Origin: Streptomyces sp. WM4235 | Lineage (GTDB): Bacteria; Actinomycetota; Actinomycetes; Streptomycetales; Streptomycetaceae | Length of the DNA stretch: 64,000 nucleotides | Direction: 5' to 3' | NCBI RefSeq assembly: GCF_001279725.1 | Contig: NZ_LGDE01000057.1 | Coordinates: 55,520-119,519, forward strand | The notes under the pieces: model-generated | What the model was told of the DNA's origin: nothing | Seen by the model: the letters and a program-made list of their open reading frames with translations, nothing else | Databases searched by the model: none | Part shown: positions 30,563-38,862 of the stretch, in pieces | Position numbering within the stretch: the first letter of the stretch is position 1 | Layout of the letters: each line of letters begins with the position of its first letter | Translations under genes and position numbers: made by a program

Positions 30563-31468
30563 ATGTCTCGACCACATGGGATCCCCCTGCCCAGTGCGCG
30601 TCGAAGTTCAGATTCCAACGAAACGGAATCTGCTTTCGACGACGATAAGCAAGGTCAGCCGCGTCCCAGGGAAGGCGTTCGGCAGCTCACCGGAGCCGAA
30701 CGCGTACGAACCCTCGTAGAGTCCAACGCCTCAGTATCCCTCACGCTCCCGGGTGCTTTCGACCAGGAGGAGTTCGGGACAGGGCTGCCGGCCGCTCGGA
30801 CCGTCACCCCGGACGGGGACGTGATTCTCCTTGTTTCAGGGGAATCCGCGGCTGCCAGGGCAGCCGCTCACGCCCAGGACGACGACCTCACCGCCGTGAT
30901 CGAGATCACGGATGTGGCGCCGGTGTCCGTGCCCCATCGTATCCGAGGCCGCGCGTGGCTCGCCGGGTGGCTGACGCCGGTGCGCGGGGACGACCGACCG
31001 GCCTGTGCCGCGCTGCTCGCGGAGCGCCGTCCGGTGGGCGAGCTGCTCGGCATGTCCGAGTCCCTGGACGCCCCGTACTCGGGCCGCCCGGCCTGGATGA
31101 TGCTCCGCCTGGAGGTCGGCGAGGTCTCGGTGGACGACCTGTGGGGCGCGGAGCAGGTGGACCCGGACGACCTGGCGGCGGCGGAGCCGGACCCGATGGT
31201 CGCCCACGAGACGGAACTCCTCCAGCACCTCTCCGCCGCCCACGGCGACCGGATCGCGGACCTGTGCGGGCTGCTCGGCACACGCGAGGCGCAGGGCATG
31301 AAGGCGGTCCCGCTGGCCCTCGACCGGCTGGGGCTGCGCGTGCGCTTCGCGGGCGGCGACCCCTCCCGCGCCTTCGACGCCCGCTTCGACTTCCCGGAGC
31401 CGGTATCGGACATCTGCGGTCTGCGCCGGGCGATGCACACGCTCTTCTCGGCGGCCGGTCACCCCTGA
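30563..31468 (+). CDS. DUF2470 / split-barrel heme-utilisation-like protein
   Basis: About 301 residues. After a hydrophilic N-terminus, residues 50-190 look like a pyridoxamine-phosphate-oxidase-type split barrel, and residues about 215-300 match DUF2470 (HLSAAHGDRIADLCGLLG). This two-part layout occurs in HugZ-type heme-degrading proteins, so a role in heme or iron metabolism is inferred. The ATG at 30563 has a strong GAGGAGG site. An iron box sits in the promoter. The 3' end overlaps the convergent nuclease gene by 10 bp. Confidence 0.8.
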   Translation: MSRPHGIPLPSARRSSDSNETESAFDDDKQGQPRPREGVRQLTGAERVRTLVESNASVSLTLPGAFDQEEFGTGLPAARTVTPDGDVILLVSGESAAARAAAHAQDDDLTAVIEITDVAPVSVPHRIRGRAWLAGWLTPVRGDDRPACAALLAERRPVGELLGMSESLDAPYSGRPAWMMLRLEVGEVSVDDLWGAEQVDPDDLAAAEPDPMVAHETELLQHLSAAHGDRIADLCGLLGTREAQGMKAVPLALDRLGLRVRFAGGDPSRAFDARFDFPEPVSDICGLRRAMHTLFSAAGHP

Positions 31469-32172
31469 GGGCAGGTCGCCAGCATCTCGACGAGGGCGGC
31501 CTTCTCCGGCGGGGTCACGGACAGCCCGTACGTCGCCTTGATGCCGGTGTAGCGCCGGGCGTACTCGCACCGGTACGCCCGCCGCGGCGGCTTCCACTTG
31601 TCGGCGGTCCTGCTGCCCTTGTCCTGGTTGGTCTGCTTGTCCACGGCGAGCAGGACGTTCAGGTCGTTGGCGTACTCCAGCCTGCGTCGCGGCGTCCACG
31701 CGTGGGCCCCGCCCCGCCAGGCGGCGCCCAGCGCGACGACGTGGTCCGTCTCGATCCCGGAGGCGCGGCGGTAGGTGTAGGGGATCTCCTTGCCGGTGTA
31801 CGGGTCGTGCAGTACTCCGGAGAGCACCACACACGGGTTGCGGTCACCCTCCCGGAGTTCCTTGAGGTCCCGGCGCAGCACGTCGTCGCGGGTGTCGCAG
31901 CCGTTGCGGCCGCCGAGGGCGTCGGTCTCGTCCGACCAGTAGCGGCCGAAGTTCTCCCGCTTGTAGGTCTGCCAGTTCCTGCCCCACTCGACCTTGAGCC
32001 CGGCCAGCCGGTCGGCCGCCTCCCGCGCGGTCGGCGGGAAGCCGGGGCTCGTGAGCGGCGCCCCCGAGACGAGCGCCGCGATGCCGGCGGGGCTCTTCTC
32101 GCCGTCCCCGTGGTGGCATCCGGCGGCCAGCAGCACGGCCGCGACGGCGATGAGCGGAGCCCGACGTCCCAT
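31459..32172 (-). CDS. Secreted HNH/DUF1524 nuclease-like lipoprotein
   Basis: 237 residues. The N-terminus is a lipoprotein signal (LIAVAAVLLAAGC, lipid-modified Cys19). The C-terminal half is a DUF1524/HNH domain with ETDHVVALGAAW (catalytic His about 144), an Asn-rich NDLNVLLAV, and NQDKGSRTADKWKPP. The expected location is the outer face of the membrane, where it could degrade DNA or RNA. A second Cys pair (92, 114) may form a disulfide. It converges on, and overlaps, the DUF2470 gene. Confidence 0.85.
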   Translation of the reverse strand: MGRRAPLIAVAAVLLAAGCHHGDGEKSPAGIAALVSGAPLTSPGFPPTAREAADRLAGLKVEWGRNWQTYKRENFGRYWSDETDALGGRNGCDTRDDVLRRDLKELREGDRNPCVVLSGVLHDPYTGKEIPYTYRRASGIETDHVVALGAAWRGGAHAWTPRRRLEYANDLNVLLAVDKQTNQDKGSRTADKWKPPRRAYRCEYARRYTGIKATYGLSVTPPEKAALVEMLATCPQG

Positions 32173-32209
32173 GCCCCGGAGCCTAGGCGGCTGCCCGGCG
32201 CGGCGACCG

Positions 32210-33559
32210 CTACGACCCGCGCAGGCGCTCGCGGACCTTCTCCACCACGTCCGCGTACCGCGCCTCTGCGCCGTACCGGGTCGGCTCGTAGTACCGCTTG
32301 CCGTGGATCTCGTCCGGCGCGTACTGCTGCGCGGCGATGGCGCCGGGAACGTCGTGCGGGTAGACGTACCCGACGGCGTGACCGAGCTTCGCCGCCCCCT
32401 TGTAGTGGCCGTCGCGCAGGTGCGTCGGGACGGAGCCCGCCAGCCCGGCCCGTACGTCGGCCAGCGCGGCGCCGATCGCGGTCGTGGCGGTGTTCGACTT
32501 GGGTGCCAGGGCCAGCGCGATCGTGGCGTGCGACAGGGTCAGGGCCGCCTCCGGGAAACCGATCATGGCCACGGCCTGGGCCGCGGCCACGGCCAACGGC
32601 AGGGCGGTGGGGTCCGCCAGACCGATGTCCTCGCTCGCGGAGATCATCAGGCGCCGCGCGATGAACCGGGGGTCCTCCCCCGCGTCGATCATCCGTGCCA
32701 GGTAGTGCAGCGCCGCGTCCACGTCGGAGCCGCGGATGGACTTGATGAGGGCGCTCGCCACGTCGTAGTGCTGGTCGCCGTCCCGGTCGTAGCGCACGGC
32801 CGCCCGGTCGACCGCCTCCTCGACGGTTTCGAGGGTGATCTCCTCCTCGCCCTTGGCGATGGCCGATCCGGCCCCCGCCTCCAGCGCCGTCAGGGCCCGC
32901 CGGGCGTCGCCGCCGGCGATGCGCAGCAGGTGGGCCTCCGCGTCGGCCGACAGGGTGACGGCCCCGCCCAGGCCCCGTTCCTCCTCCAGCGCCCGCTTCA
33001 TCAGGGCGCTCAGGTCGTCGTCGGTCAGCGGTTCCAGCGTCAGCAGCAGGGAGCGCGACAGCAGCGGGGAGATGATCGAGAAGTACGGATTCTCCGTGGT
33101 GGCCGCGATGAGGGTCACCCAGCGGTTCTCCACGGCCGGGAGCAGGGAGTCCTGCTGGGCCTTGCTGAAGCGGTGGATCTCGTCGAGGAAGAGGACGGTC
33201 TCCTTGCCGTACCCGCCGGCCGCGCGTCGGGCGCCCTCGATGACGGCCCGGACCTCCTTCACGCCCGCCGTGATCGCGGACAGTTCCACGAACCGCTTCC
33301 GCGTCGCCTGACTGACCACGTACGCGAGGGTGGTCTTCCCGATGCCGGGCGGTCCCCAGAGGATCACCGACGAGGCTCCGGCCGGTCCCCCGGCGCCCTC
33401 GCCGACGAGGCGGCGCAGCGGCGAGCCGGGCTTCAGCAGGTGCTGCTGGCCGACGACCTCGTCCAGGGTGCGCGGACGCATCCGGACGGCGAGCGGAGAA
33501 CTCGACGGGTCCTTCTCCTGGCGGTCCTCGGCTGCGGCGGTGAAGAGATCTGGTTCCAC
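32210..33559 (-). CDS. rarA: Replication-associated recombination ATPase RarA/MgsA
   Basis: AAA+ ATPase related to clamp loaders that acts at stalled replication forks. 449 residues. Walker A is [10 protein letters not shown] and Walker [16 protein letters not shown]. Sensor segments are in [13 protein letters not shown] and SLLLTLEPL. The C-terminal tetramerisation domain contains [17 protein letters not shown] and ends [19 protein letters not shown]. The GTG start at 33559 gives [12 protein letters not shown]. It follows the VKOR gene by 59 bp. Confidence 0.95.
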   Translation of the reverse strand: MEPDLFTAAAEDRQEKDPSSSPLAVRMRPRTLDEVVGQQHLLKPGSPLRRLVGEGAGGPAGASSVILWGPPGIGKTTLAYVVSQATRKRFVELSAITAGVKEVRAVIEGARRAAGGYGKETVLFLDEIHRFSKAQQDSLLPAVENRWVTLIAATTENPYFSIISPLLSRSLLLTLEPLTDDDLSALMKRALEEERGLGGAVTLSADAEAHLLRIAGGDARRALTALEAGAGSAIAKGEEEITLETVEEAVDRAAVRYDRDGDQHYDVASALIKSIRGSDVDAALHYLARMIDAGEDPRFIARRLMISASEDIGLADPTALPLAVAAAQAVAMIGFPEAALTLSHATIALALAPKSNTATTAIGAALADVRAGLAGSVPTHLRDGHYKGAAKLGHAVGYVYPHDVPGAIAAQQYAPDEIHGKRYYEPTRYGAEARYADVVEKVRERLRGS

Positions 33560-33618
33560 ACGGGAAGCCTATGCGAGCCCACCGACACGGCCGTCGGGCT
33601 CAGGAGACCTCCGAGGGC

Positions 33619-34230
33619 TCAGGAGGTCCAGAAGTCCCACCAGCGGGTCAGGATCAGCATGCCGATGATCCCGACGTGCAGCACGGGCACGACCCACGTG
33701 AACTCGTCGAAGAAGGCCTTCAGCCACCCCGGGGCGGGCAGCAACCCCTGGCGGACGTTGTGGGAGGTGACGTACCAGAACATGACGATGGTGGCGACCC
33801 AGGCCAGGCAGCACCACAGGCACAGCGAGTTGATGTTGTACAGCGACTGGTACATCAGCCAGGTGCAGAAGACGACGCCGAAGAGGGTGCCGGCGTTCAG
33901 GGTGAGCCAGTACCAGGGCCGGAAGCGGGCCCCGGCGAGCAGGCTCATCCCGACGCAGATCACGATCGCGTAGGTGACCAGCCCCAGCATCGGGTTGGGG
34001 AACCCGAAGACGGACGCCTGGTCGCTCTTCATGATGTTGCCGCAGGAGACGATCGGGTTGAGGCTGCACCCCGGCGTGAAGTTCGGGTCCTCCAGCAGCT
34101 TGAACTTGTCGATGGTGATCACCCAGGCGGCGAGCAGTCCGGCCGCTCCCGTGATCACCAGAAGGAGCGCCAGGGCCCGGCTGCCGCCGTGGGTCCGGGC
34201 GGCGTCCGCGTCAGCACCTGTTGTCGTCAT
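33619..34230 (-). CDS. Vitamin K epoxide reductase family protein
   Basis: Membrane quinone reductase that reoxidises a DsbA- or thioredoxin-like partner during disulfide formation. 203 residues with about five transmembrane helices. Both cysteine pairs are present: Cys55 and Cys63 in the first outer loop ([11 protein letters not shown]) and the catalytic CxxC (Cys137-Cys140, SLCLWCC). The ATG at 34230 starts a hydrophilic N-terminus. No thioredoxin domain is fused or adjacent. Neighbours are hisS upstream and rarA downstream. Confidence 0.93.
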   Translation of the reverse strand: MTTTGADADAARTHGGSRALALLLVITGAAGLLAAWVITIDKFKLLEDPNFTPGCSLNPIVSCGNIMKSDQASVFGFPNPMLGLVTYAIVICVGMSLLAGARFRPWYWLTLNAGTLFGVVFCTWLMYQSLYNINSLCLWCCLAWVATIVMFWYVTSHNVRQGLLPAPGWLKAFFDEFTWVVPVLHVGIIGMLILTRWWDFWTS

Positions 34231-34362
34231 ACCCGCCCGCTCCACATCTGCAAGGTCGTCAAGGACCGGCCATTGTGCCGTACGGGGCTGTGCGCCCACC
34301 GTTCGATGGGCGTAAGGAGGCCGGCCCGAGGGGCTCCGGGCCCTGCCCGCGTCCCGGGAACA

Positions 34363-34407
34363 CACGAGGGGGCGGGGCCGGGGAAGCGGTCCCCGGCCCC
34401 GCCCCCT
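34363..34407 (-). terminator. hisS terminator
   Basis: Perfect 20-bp GC-rich inverted repeat (34363-34382 with 34388-34407) around a 5-nt loop, 13 bp beyond the hisS stop. Confidence 0.85.
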
Positions 34408-34420
34408 CGGGCGGCCTCGG

Positions 34421-35683
34421 TCAGGCCAGGCGCGCCCGGACGGTGTCGACGAGGTCCGCGACGGCGACGGCCGTCTGCTCCCCGGACTCCATGTCCTTCA
34501 GCTGGACGACGCCCTCGGCGAGGTCGCGCTCGCCGGCGACGAGGGTCAGCACGGCACCCGACCGGTTGGCGTTCTTCATGTGGCTCTTGAGGCCCTTGGA
34601 TCCGTACGAGAAGTCCGCCGCGACGCCTGCCTTGCGCAGTTCGGTGACGGCCCCGAACAGCAGCTTGCGGGCCCCGTCGCTCAGGGCGACCGCGAAGACG
34701 CTGGTCGCGGGCGGGATGTCCAGCTCGATGCCTTCGGCCTCGAGTGCCAGGACCGTGCGGTCCACACCCAGCGCCCAGCCGACCGAGGGCAGCGCGGGAC
34801 CGCCGATCATCTCGGACAGGCCGTCGTAGCGGCCTCCGCCGCCCACCGCCGACTGTGAGCCCAGACCGTCGTGGACGAACTCGAAGGTGGTCCGCGTGTA
34901 GTAGTCGAGGCCGCGCACCAGCTTCTCGTCGTCCTCGAAGATCACGCCGGCGGCGGTGATCAGCTCACGGACCTCCGCGTGGTACGCCTTGCACGCCTCG
35001 CACAGGTAGTCCCGCAGCAGCGGCGCGCCGACCAGCTGCTTCTGTACGTCCGCCCGCTTGTCGTCGAGGACGCGCAGCGGGTTGATCTCCGCCCTGCGCA
35101 GGGTCTCCTCGTCCAGGTCCAGCCCTCGGAGGAACTCCTGGAGGGCCTCCCGGTAGACGGGACGGCACTGCGCGTCGCCCAGCGAGTTCAGCAGGATGCG
35201 GAAGTCGCGCAGGCCCAGCGAGCGGTACGCCTGGTCGGCGAGGATGATCAGCTCGGCGTCCAGCGCCGGGTCCTCGGCGCCGATCGCCTCGGCGCCGACC
35301 TGCGAGAAGTGGCGGTAACGACCCTTCTGGGGGCGCTCGTAGCGGTAGTACGAGCCGGAGTACCAGAGCTTGACCGGCAGGCCGCCGGCCTTGTGCAGGT
35401 TGGCCTCCAGCGCCGCGCGCAGCACCGAGGCGGTGCCCTCCGGGCGCAGCGCCAGGTTGGCGCCGCCCTTGGTGGTGAGGGTGTACATCTCCTTCGTCAC
35501 GATGTCGGTGGACTCACCGACACCGCGGGCGAAGAGGTCCACGTCCTCGAAACCGGGGGTCTCGACGTATCCGTAGCCCGACTTCCGCAGCGGGCCGGAG
35601 ATGGCCTCGCGGACCGCCAGGTACTTGGCCGAGTACGGCGGGATCAGGTCGTACGTGCCCTTGGGGGCCTTGAAGGTGCTCAC
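34421..35683 (-). CDS. hisS: Histidyl-tRNA synthetase
   Basis: 420 residues, full-length class II enzyme. The N-terminal [10 protein letters not shown] is followed by motif 1 and then motif 2 ([15 protein letters not shown]). Histidine-specific segments are [15 protein letters not shown] and [15 protein letters not shown]. The C-terminal anticodon-binding domain starts near [13 protein letters not shown]. It lies 10 bp downstream of the MBL-fold gene, so they are probably co-transcribed. Confidence 0.98.
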   Translation of the reverse strand: MSTFKAPKGTYDLIPPYSAKYLAVREAISGPLRKSGYGYVETPGFEDVDLFARGVGESTDIVTKEMYTLTTKGGANLALRPEGTASVLRAALEANLHKAGGLPVKLWYSGSYYRYERPQKGRYRHFSQVGAEAIGAEDPALDAELIILADQAYRSLGLRDFRILLNSLGDAQCRPVYREALQEFLRGLDLDEETLRRAEINPLRVLDDKRADVQKQLVGAPLLRDYLCEACKAYHAEVRELITAAGVIFEDDEKLVRGLDYYTRTTFEFVHDGLGSQSAVGGGGRYDGLSEMIGGPALPSVGWALGVDRTVLALEAEGIELDIPPATSVFAVALSDGARKLLFGAVTELRKAGVAADFSYGSKGLKSHMKNANRSGAVLTLVAGERDLAEGVVQLKDMESGEQTAVAVADLVDTVRARLA

Positions 35684-35693
35684 GAAAGTCTCG

Positions 35694-36413
35694 TCACATT
35701 CCTCGTCGTGGAGCGGCGGTGCCGTCTGCGCGGTCCGGGCCGCCGGCGGCGACTTCCCGCAGGTACGGGTTGGTCGCGCGTTCGCGCCCGATGGTGGTCT
35801 GGGGACCGTGGCCGGACAGCACCACCGTCGAGTCGTCCAGCGGCAGGCACACGCGGGCCAGCGACCGGAGCATCTCGGCGTGGGAGCCGCCGGGCAGGTC
35901 GGTGCGTCCGACGGAGCCGGCGAAGAGCAGGTCGCCCGAGAAGAAGACCGGCGGGATGTCGGCCGCCTCGGGCATCCTGAACGTCACCGACCCCTCGGTA
36001 TGCCCGGGCGCGTGAGCCACGGAGAAGTCCATCCCGGCCAATCTCAGGGCGGCGCCGTCGGCCAGTTCCCGGACGTCGTCCGGCTCGCCGATGGTCAACT
36101 CGCCCATGAGCGGCATCCCGATGGACCGGCCGAGGGCCTTCTCCGGGTCGCTCATCATGTAGCGGTCGGCGGGGTGGATCCAGGCCGGCACGTCGTGCGC
36201 TCCGCACACCGGAACCACCGAGGCCACATGATCGATGTGGCCGTGGGTGAGGACGACCGCGACGGGCTTGAGCCGATGCTTCCTCAGCGTGTCCTCGACG
36301 CCCTGGGTGGCCTGGTGGCCCGGGTCGATGATCACGCACTCCTCACCGGCGGCGGGGGCGACCACATAGCAATTGGTCCCCCAGGCCCCGGCGGGGAACC
36401 CGGCAATCAGCAC
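35694..36413 (-). CDS. MBL-fold hydrolase (glyoxalase II-like)
   Basis: About 239 residues. The metallo-beta-lactamase metal motif is THGHIDH, with further ligands in [26 protein letters not shown] and the C-terminal LSGHGPQTT. This is the hydroxyacylglutathione-hydrolase-like subgroup; in streptomycetes a mycothiol-linked thioester is a plausible substrate, but that is inference. The GTG at 36413 has GAGGA 5-6 bp upstream. It is the usual upstream neighbour of hisS. Confidence 0.9.
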   Translation of the reverse strand: MLIAGFPAGAWGTNCYVVAPAAGEECVIIDPGHQATQGVEDTLRKHRLKPVAVVLTHGHIDHVASVVPVCGAHDVPAWIHPADRYMMSDPEKALGRSIGMPLMGELTIGEPDDVRELADGAALRLAGMDFSVAHAPGHTEGSVTFRMPEAADIPPVFFSGDLLFAGSVGRTDLPGGSHAEMLRSLARVCLPLDDSTVVLSGHGPQTTIGRERATNPYLREVAAGGPDRADGTAAPRRGM

Positions 36414-36576
36414 GTTCGTCCTCAATCGTCGTCCGATGGGAGCCACGGAAGCGGCCGCGGATGGAAATACCGCTGCTCAGAGCCTACCGGCGCCGCTCAT
36501 TACACAGCGAACCCATATACGGTACGGCCTAGCCCAGCCCGGACAGCGGTACCAGAGACGTACAAGGAGACGACCG

Positions 36577-37353
36577 GTGGTCACGAGCGATCAGCGTCGG
36601 CGACAGCTCGCCAGGGAGAAGTACGAGCGCCAGCAGGCGAACCGGGCCGCGGCCCGGCGCAAGGCGCGCCGCAACATGGCGGTGATCGGTGCGGCGGTGG
36701 CCGTGGTGGCCGCCACGCTGATCGGCCTGGTGGTGGGAGGCGTCTTCGATTCGAAGGACACGAAGGCGACCGACCCGACGGACACTCCGTCGTCCTCGCC
36801 CTCGCCCAAGCAGTCGCCGCCGGCCATGGCGATCGACCAGAAGGCGAAGTACACCTTCGACCTGAAGACGAACGCGGGCGCCATCAAGTTCGAGATGGAC
36901 GCGGCGAAGACCCCGCAGACCGTCAACTCGTTCAAGTCGCTCGCCGACAAGGGATTCTTCGACAAGACCAAGTGCCACCGCCTGGTGACCGGCGGGATCT
37001 TCGTGCTCCAGTGCGGCGACCCCGAGGGCACCGGGACGGGCGGCCCCGGCTACACGATCCCCGACGAGAACCTCGACTCCCTCGGCAAGCCGAATGCCCA
37101 GGGTCAGGTCGTCTACCCGGCCGGCACGGTGGCGATGGCGAACACGGGTCAGCCGGGCAGCGGCGGCAGCCAGTTCTTCCTCGTCTACAAGGACAGCCCG
37201 CTGGCTCCCTCGTACACGCCCTTCGGCAAGATCGACGCGGCCGGCCTGAAGGTCCTGGAGGGGATCGCCAAGGCGGGAACCGCCGACGGGGCCCAGGACG
37301 GGGCCCCGAAGAACGGTGTGACCATCGAGAAGGGCGTCGTCACCAAGAACTGA
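36577..37353 (+). CDS. Membrane-anchored cyclophilin-type peptidyl-prolyl isomerase
   Basis: About 258 residues. A basic N-terminus rich in Arg/Lys/Gln is followed by a transmembrane helix (about 34-56) and a Ser/Pro/Thr linker. The cyclophilin domain runs from about 80 to the end (FDLKTNAGAIKFEMDAAKTPQTVNSF, CHRLVTGGIFVLQCGD, NTGQPGSGGSQFFLVYKDSPLAPSYTPFGKI). The catalytic domain should face outward. The GTG at 36577 has AAGGAGA 6 bp upstream. Two Cys flank the active-site strand. Confidence 0.92.
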   Translation: MVTSDQRRRQLAREKYERQQANRAAARRKARRNMAVIGAAVAVVAATLIGLVVGGVFDSKDTKATDPTDTPSSSPSPKQSPPAMAIDQKAKYTFDLKTNAGAIKFEMDAAKTPQTVNSFKSLADKGFFDKTKCHRLVTGGIFVLQCGDPEGTGTGGPGYTIPDENLDSLGKPNAQGQVVYPAGTVAMANTGQPGSGGSQFFLVYKDSPLAPSYTPFGKIDAAGLKVLEGIAKAGTADGAQDGAPKNGVTIEKGVVTKN

Positions 37354-37451
37354 CCGAGGACCGAGCGACGGCGGCCCGAACCCGGCCGGCCCACCGCCCG
37401 CGCGTCGATATTCCGTCGTGCGGGATGCGGACAGCCGGCCCGGCGGTCGCC

Positions 37452-37551
37452 TATGTTGGCGTTGTGCAGGGCGGGCGCGGCCCGCCCCAGGAAACTGTGG
37501 ACGATGCCCAGGGGGTGAACCCCTCGCAAGGCATCAGGTGGAGGAGGCGCT
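37452..37551 (+). promoter_or_regulatory. Structured leader of the DUF349 gene
   Basis: A -10-like TATGTT (37452-37457) is followed by two hairpins. The first has arms GGGCGGGC/GCCCGCCC (37469-37476 and 37480-37487). The second is nested, with outer arms GATGCC (37503-37508) and GGCATC (37530-37535) around inner arms GGGGT/ACCCC (37512-37523). The Shine-Dalgarno GGAGGAGG (37540-37547) follows directly. This could be a cis-regulatory RNA. I do not recognise it as a named riboswitch class. Confidence 0.45.
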
Positions 37552-38781
37552 GTGAGCAGCGACCCGTGGGGCCGAGTCGACGAGACCGGCACCGTGTACG
37601 TGCGTACCGCCGAGGGCGAGCAGGTCGTCGGCTCGTGGCAGGCCGGCACCCCTGAGGAGGCCCTGGCCTACTTCGAGCGCAAGTACGAGGGCCTGGTGGT
37701 CGAGATCGGCCTCCTCGAACGGCGGGTGCGGACCACCGATCTGTCCGCCAAGGACGCCCAGACGGCGATCGACCATCTGCGGACGCAGCTGGACGAGCAC
37801 CACGTCGTGGGTGACCTCGACGCTCTGCGCGTCCGGCTGGACAAGCTGGTCGCGACCGTGGAGTCGCGGCGCGAGGAGCGCAAGGTCCAGAAGGCCCGGC
37901 AGGCGGACGAGGCCCGTGCGGCCAAGGACGCCCTGGTCGTCGAGGCCGAGGAGCTGGCGCAGAGCGACCAGTGGCGCAGTGCCGGTGAGCGGCTGCGCGC
38001 CCTGGTGGACATCTGGAAGGGCCTGCCGCGACTCGACCGCAAGTCGGACGACGAGCTGTGGCACCGCTTCTCCCACGCCCGCTCCGCCTTCTCCAAGCGT
38101 CGCAAGGCGCACTTCGCCTCGCTCGACGCGCAGCGCGAGGACGCCCGCAAGGCCAAGGAGAAGCTGGTCTCGGAGGCCGAGTCGCTGTCGAAGTCGACGG
38201 ACTGGGGTCCGACGGCCGCGCGCTACCGCGAGCTGATGGAGAGCTGGAAGGCGGCGGGTCGGGCGCAGCGCGAGTCCGAGGACGACCTGTGGAACCGTTT
38301 CCGCGGTGCGCAGGACGTCTTCTTCGCCGCTCGCAGCGAGGTCTTCGCCGAGCGCGACGCCGAGCAGACGGAGAACCTGAAGCTCAAGGAGGAGCTGGCC
38401 GACGAGGCCGAGAAGCTCGTCCCGATCACGGACCTGAAGGCGGCCCGTGCCGGCTTCCGCTCCCTGAACGAGCGCTGGGAGGCCATCGGCCACGTACCGC
38501 GCGACGCCCGTCCCAAGGTCGAGGGTCGGATGCACGCCGTGGAGCGGGCCATCCAGGAGGCCGAGGAAGGCGAGTGGCGGCGTACGAACCCGGAGGCCCG
38601 GGCGCGTGCGGCCGGTCTGACGGGGCAGTTGCAGGCGGCGGTCGACAAGCTGCGCGGGCAGATCGACGCGGCGCGGGCCTCGGGCAACAACGCGCGGGCC
38701 GACAAGCTCTCCCGGGAGCTGGAGGGCCGTCAGGCGCTGCTGGACCAGGCACTCAAGGGCCTGGAGGAGTTCGGCGGCTGA
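37552..38781 (+). CDS. DUF349 coiled-coil protein
   Basis: 409 residues. The N-terminal 50 residues form a small domain (WGRVDETGTVYVRTAEGEQVVGSW). Three or more DUF349 repeats follow, each with a Trp-rich helical pattern (ALVDIWKGLPRLDRKSDDELWHRF, then LMESWKAAGRAQRESEDDLWNRF, then LNERWEAIGHVPRDARPKVE), separated by charged helices. The role is unknown. The family is widespread in actinobacteria and lies beside rel here. The GTG start at 37552 has a strong ribosome site. Confidence 0.88.
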   Translation: MSSDPWGRVDETGTVYVRTAEGEQVVGSWQAGTPEEALAYFERKYEGLVVEIGLLERRVRTTDLSAKDAQTAIDHLRTQLDEHHVVGDLDALRVRLDKLVATVESRREERKVQKARQADEARAAKDALVVEAEELAQSDQWRSAGERLRALVDIWKGLPRLDRKSDDELWHRFSHARSAFSKRRKAHFASLDAQREDARKAKEKLVSEAESLSKSTDWGPTAARYRELMESWKAAGRAQRESEDDLWNRFRGAQDVFFAARSEVFAERDAEQTENLKLKEELADEAEKLVPITDLKAARAGFRSLNERWEAIGHVPRDARPKVEGRMHAVERAIQEAEEGEWRRTNPEARARAAGLTGQLQAAVDKLRGQIDAARASGNNARADKLSRELEGRQALLDQALKGLEEFGG

Positions 38782-38801
38782 CGCCGGCTCGACACGTGGA
38801 C

Positions 38802-38835
38802 ACGGGCACCACCGGAATCCTCCGGTGGTGCCCGT
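38802..38835. terminator. Bidirectional terminator between DUF349 and rel
   Basis: Perfect 15-bp inverted repeat (38802-38816 with 38821-38835) with a 4-nt loop, between the convergent DUF349 and rel genes. Confidence 0.8.
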
Positions 38836-38862
38836 TCGGTGTTCGGCCCCGGGCGCCGCGGG

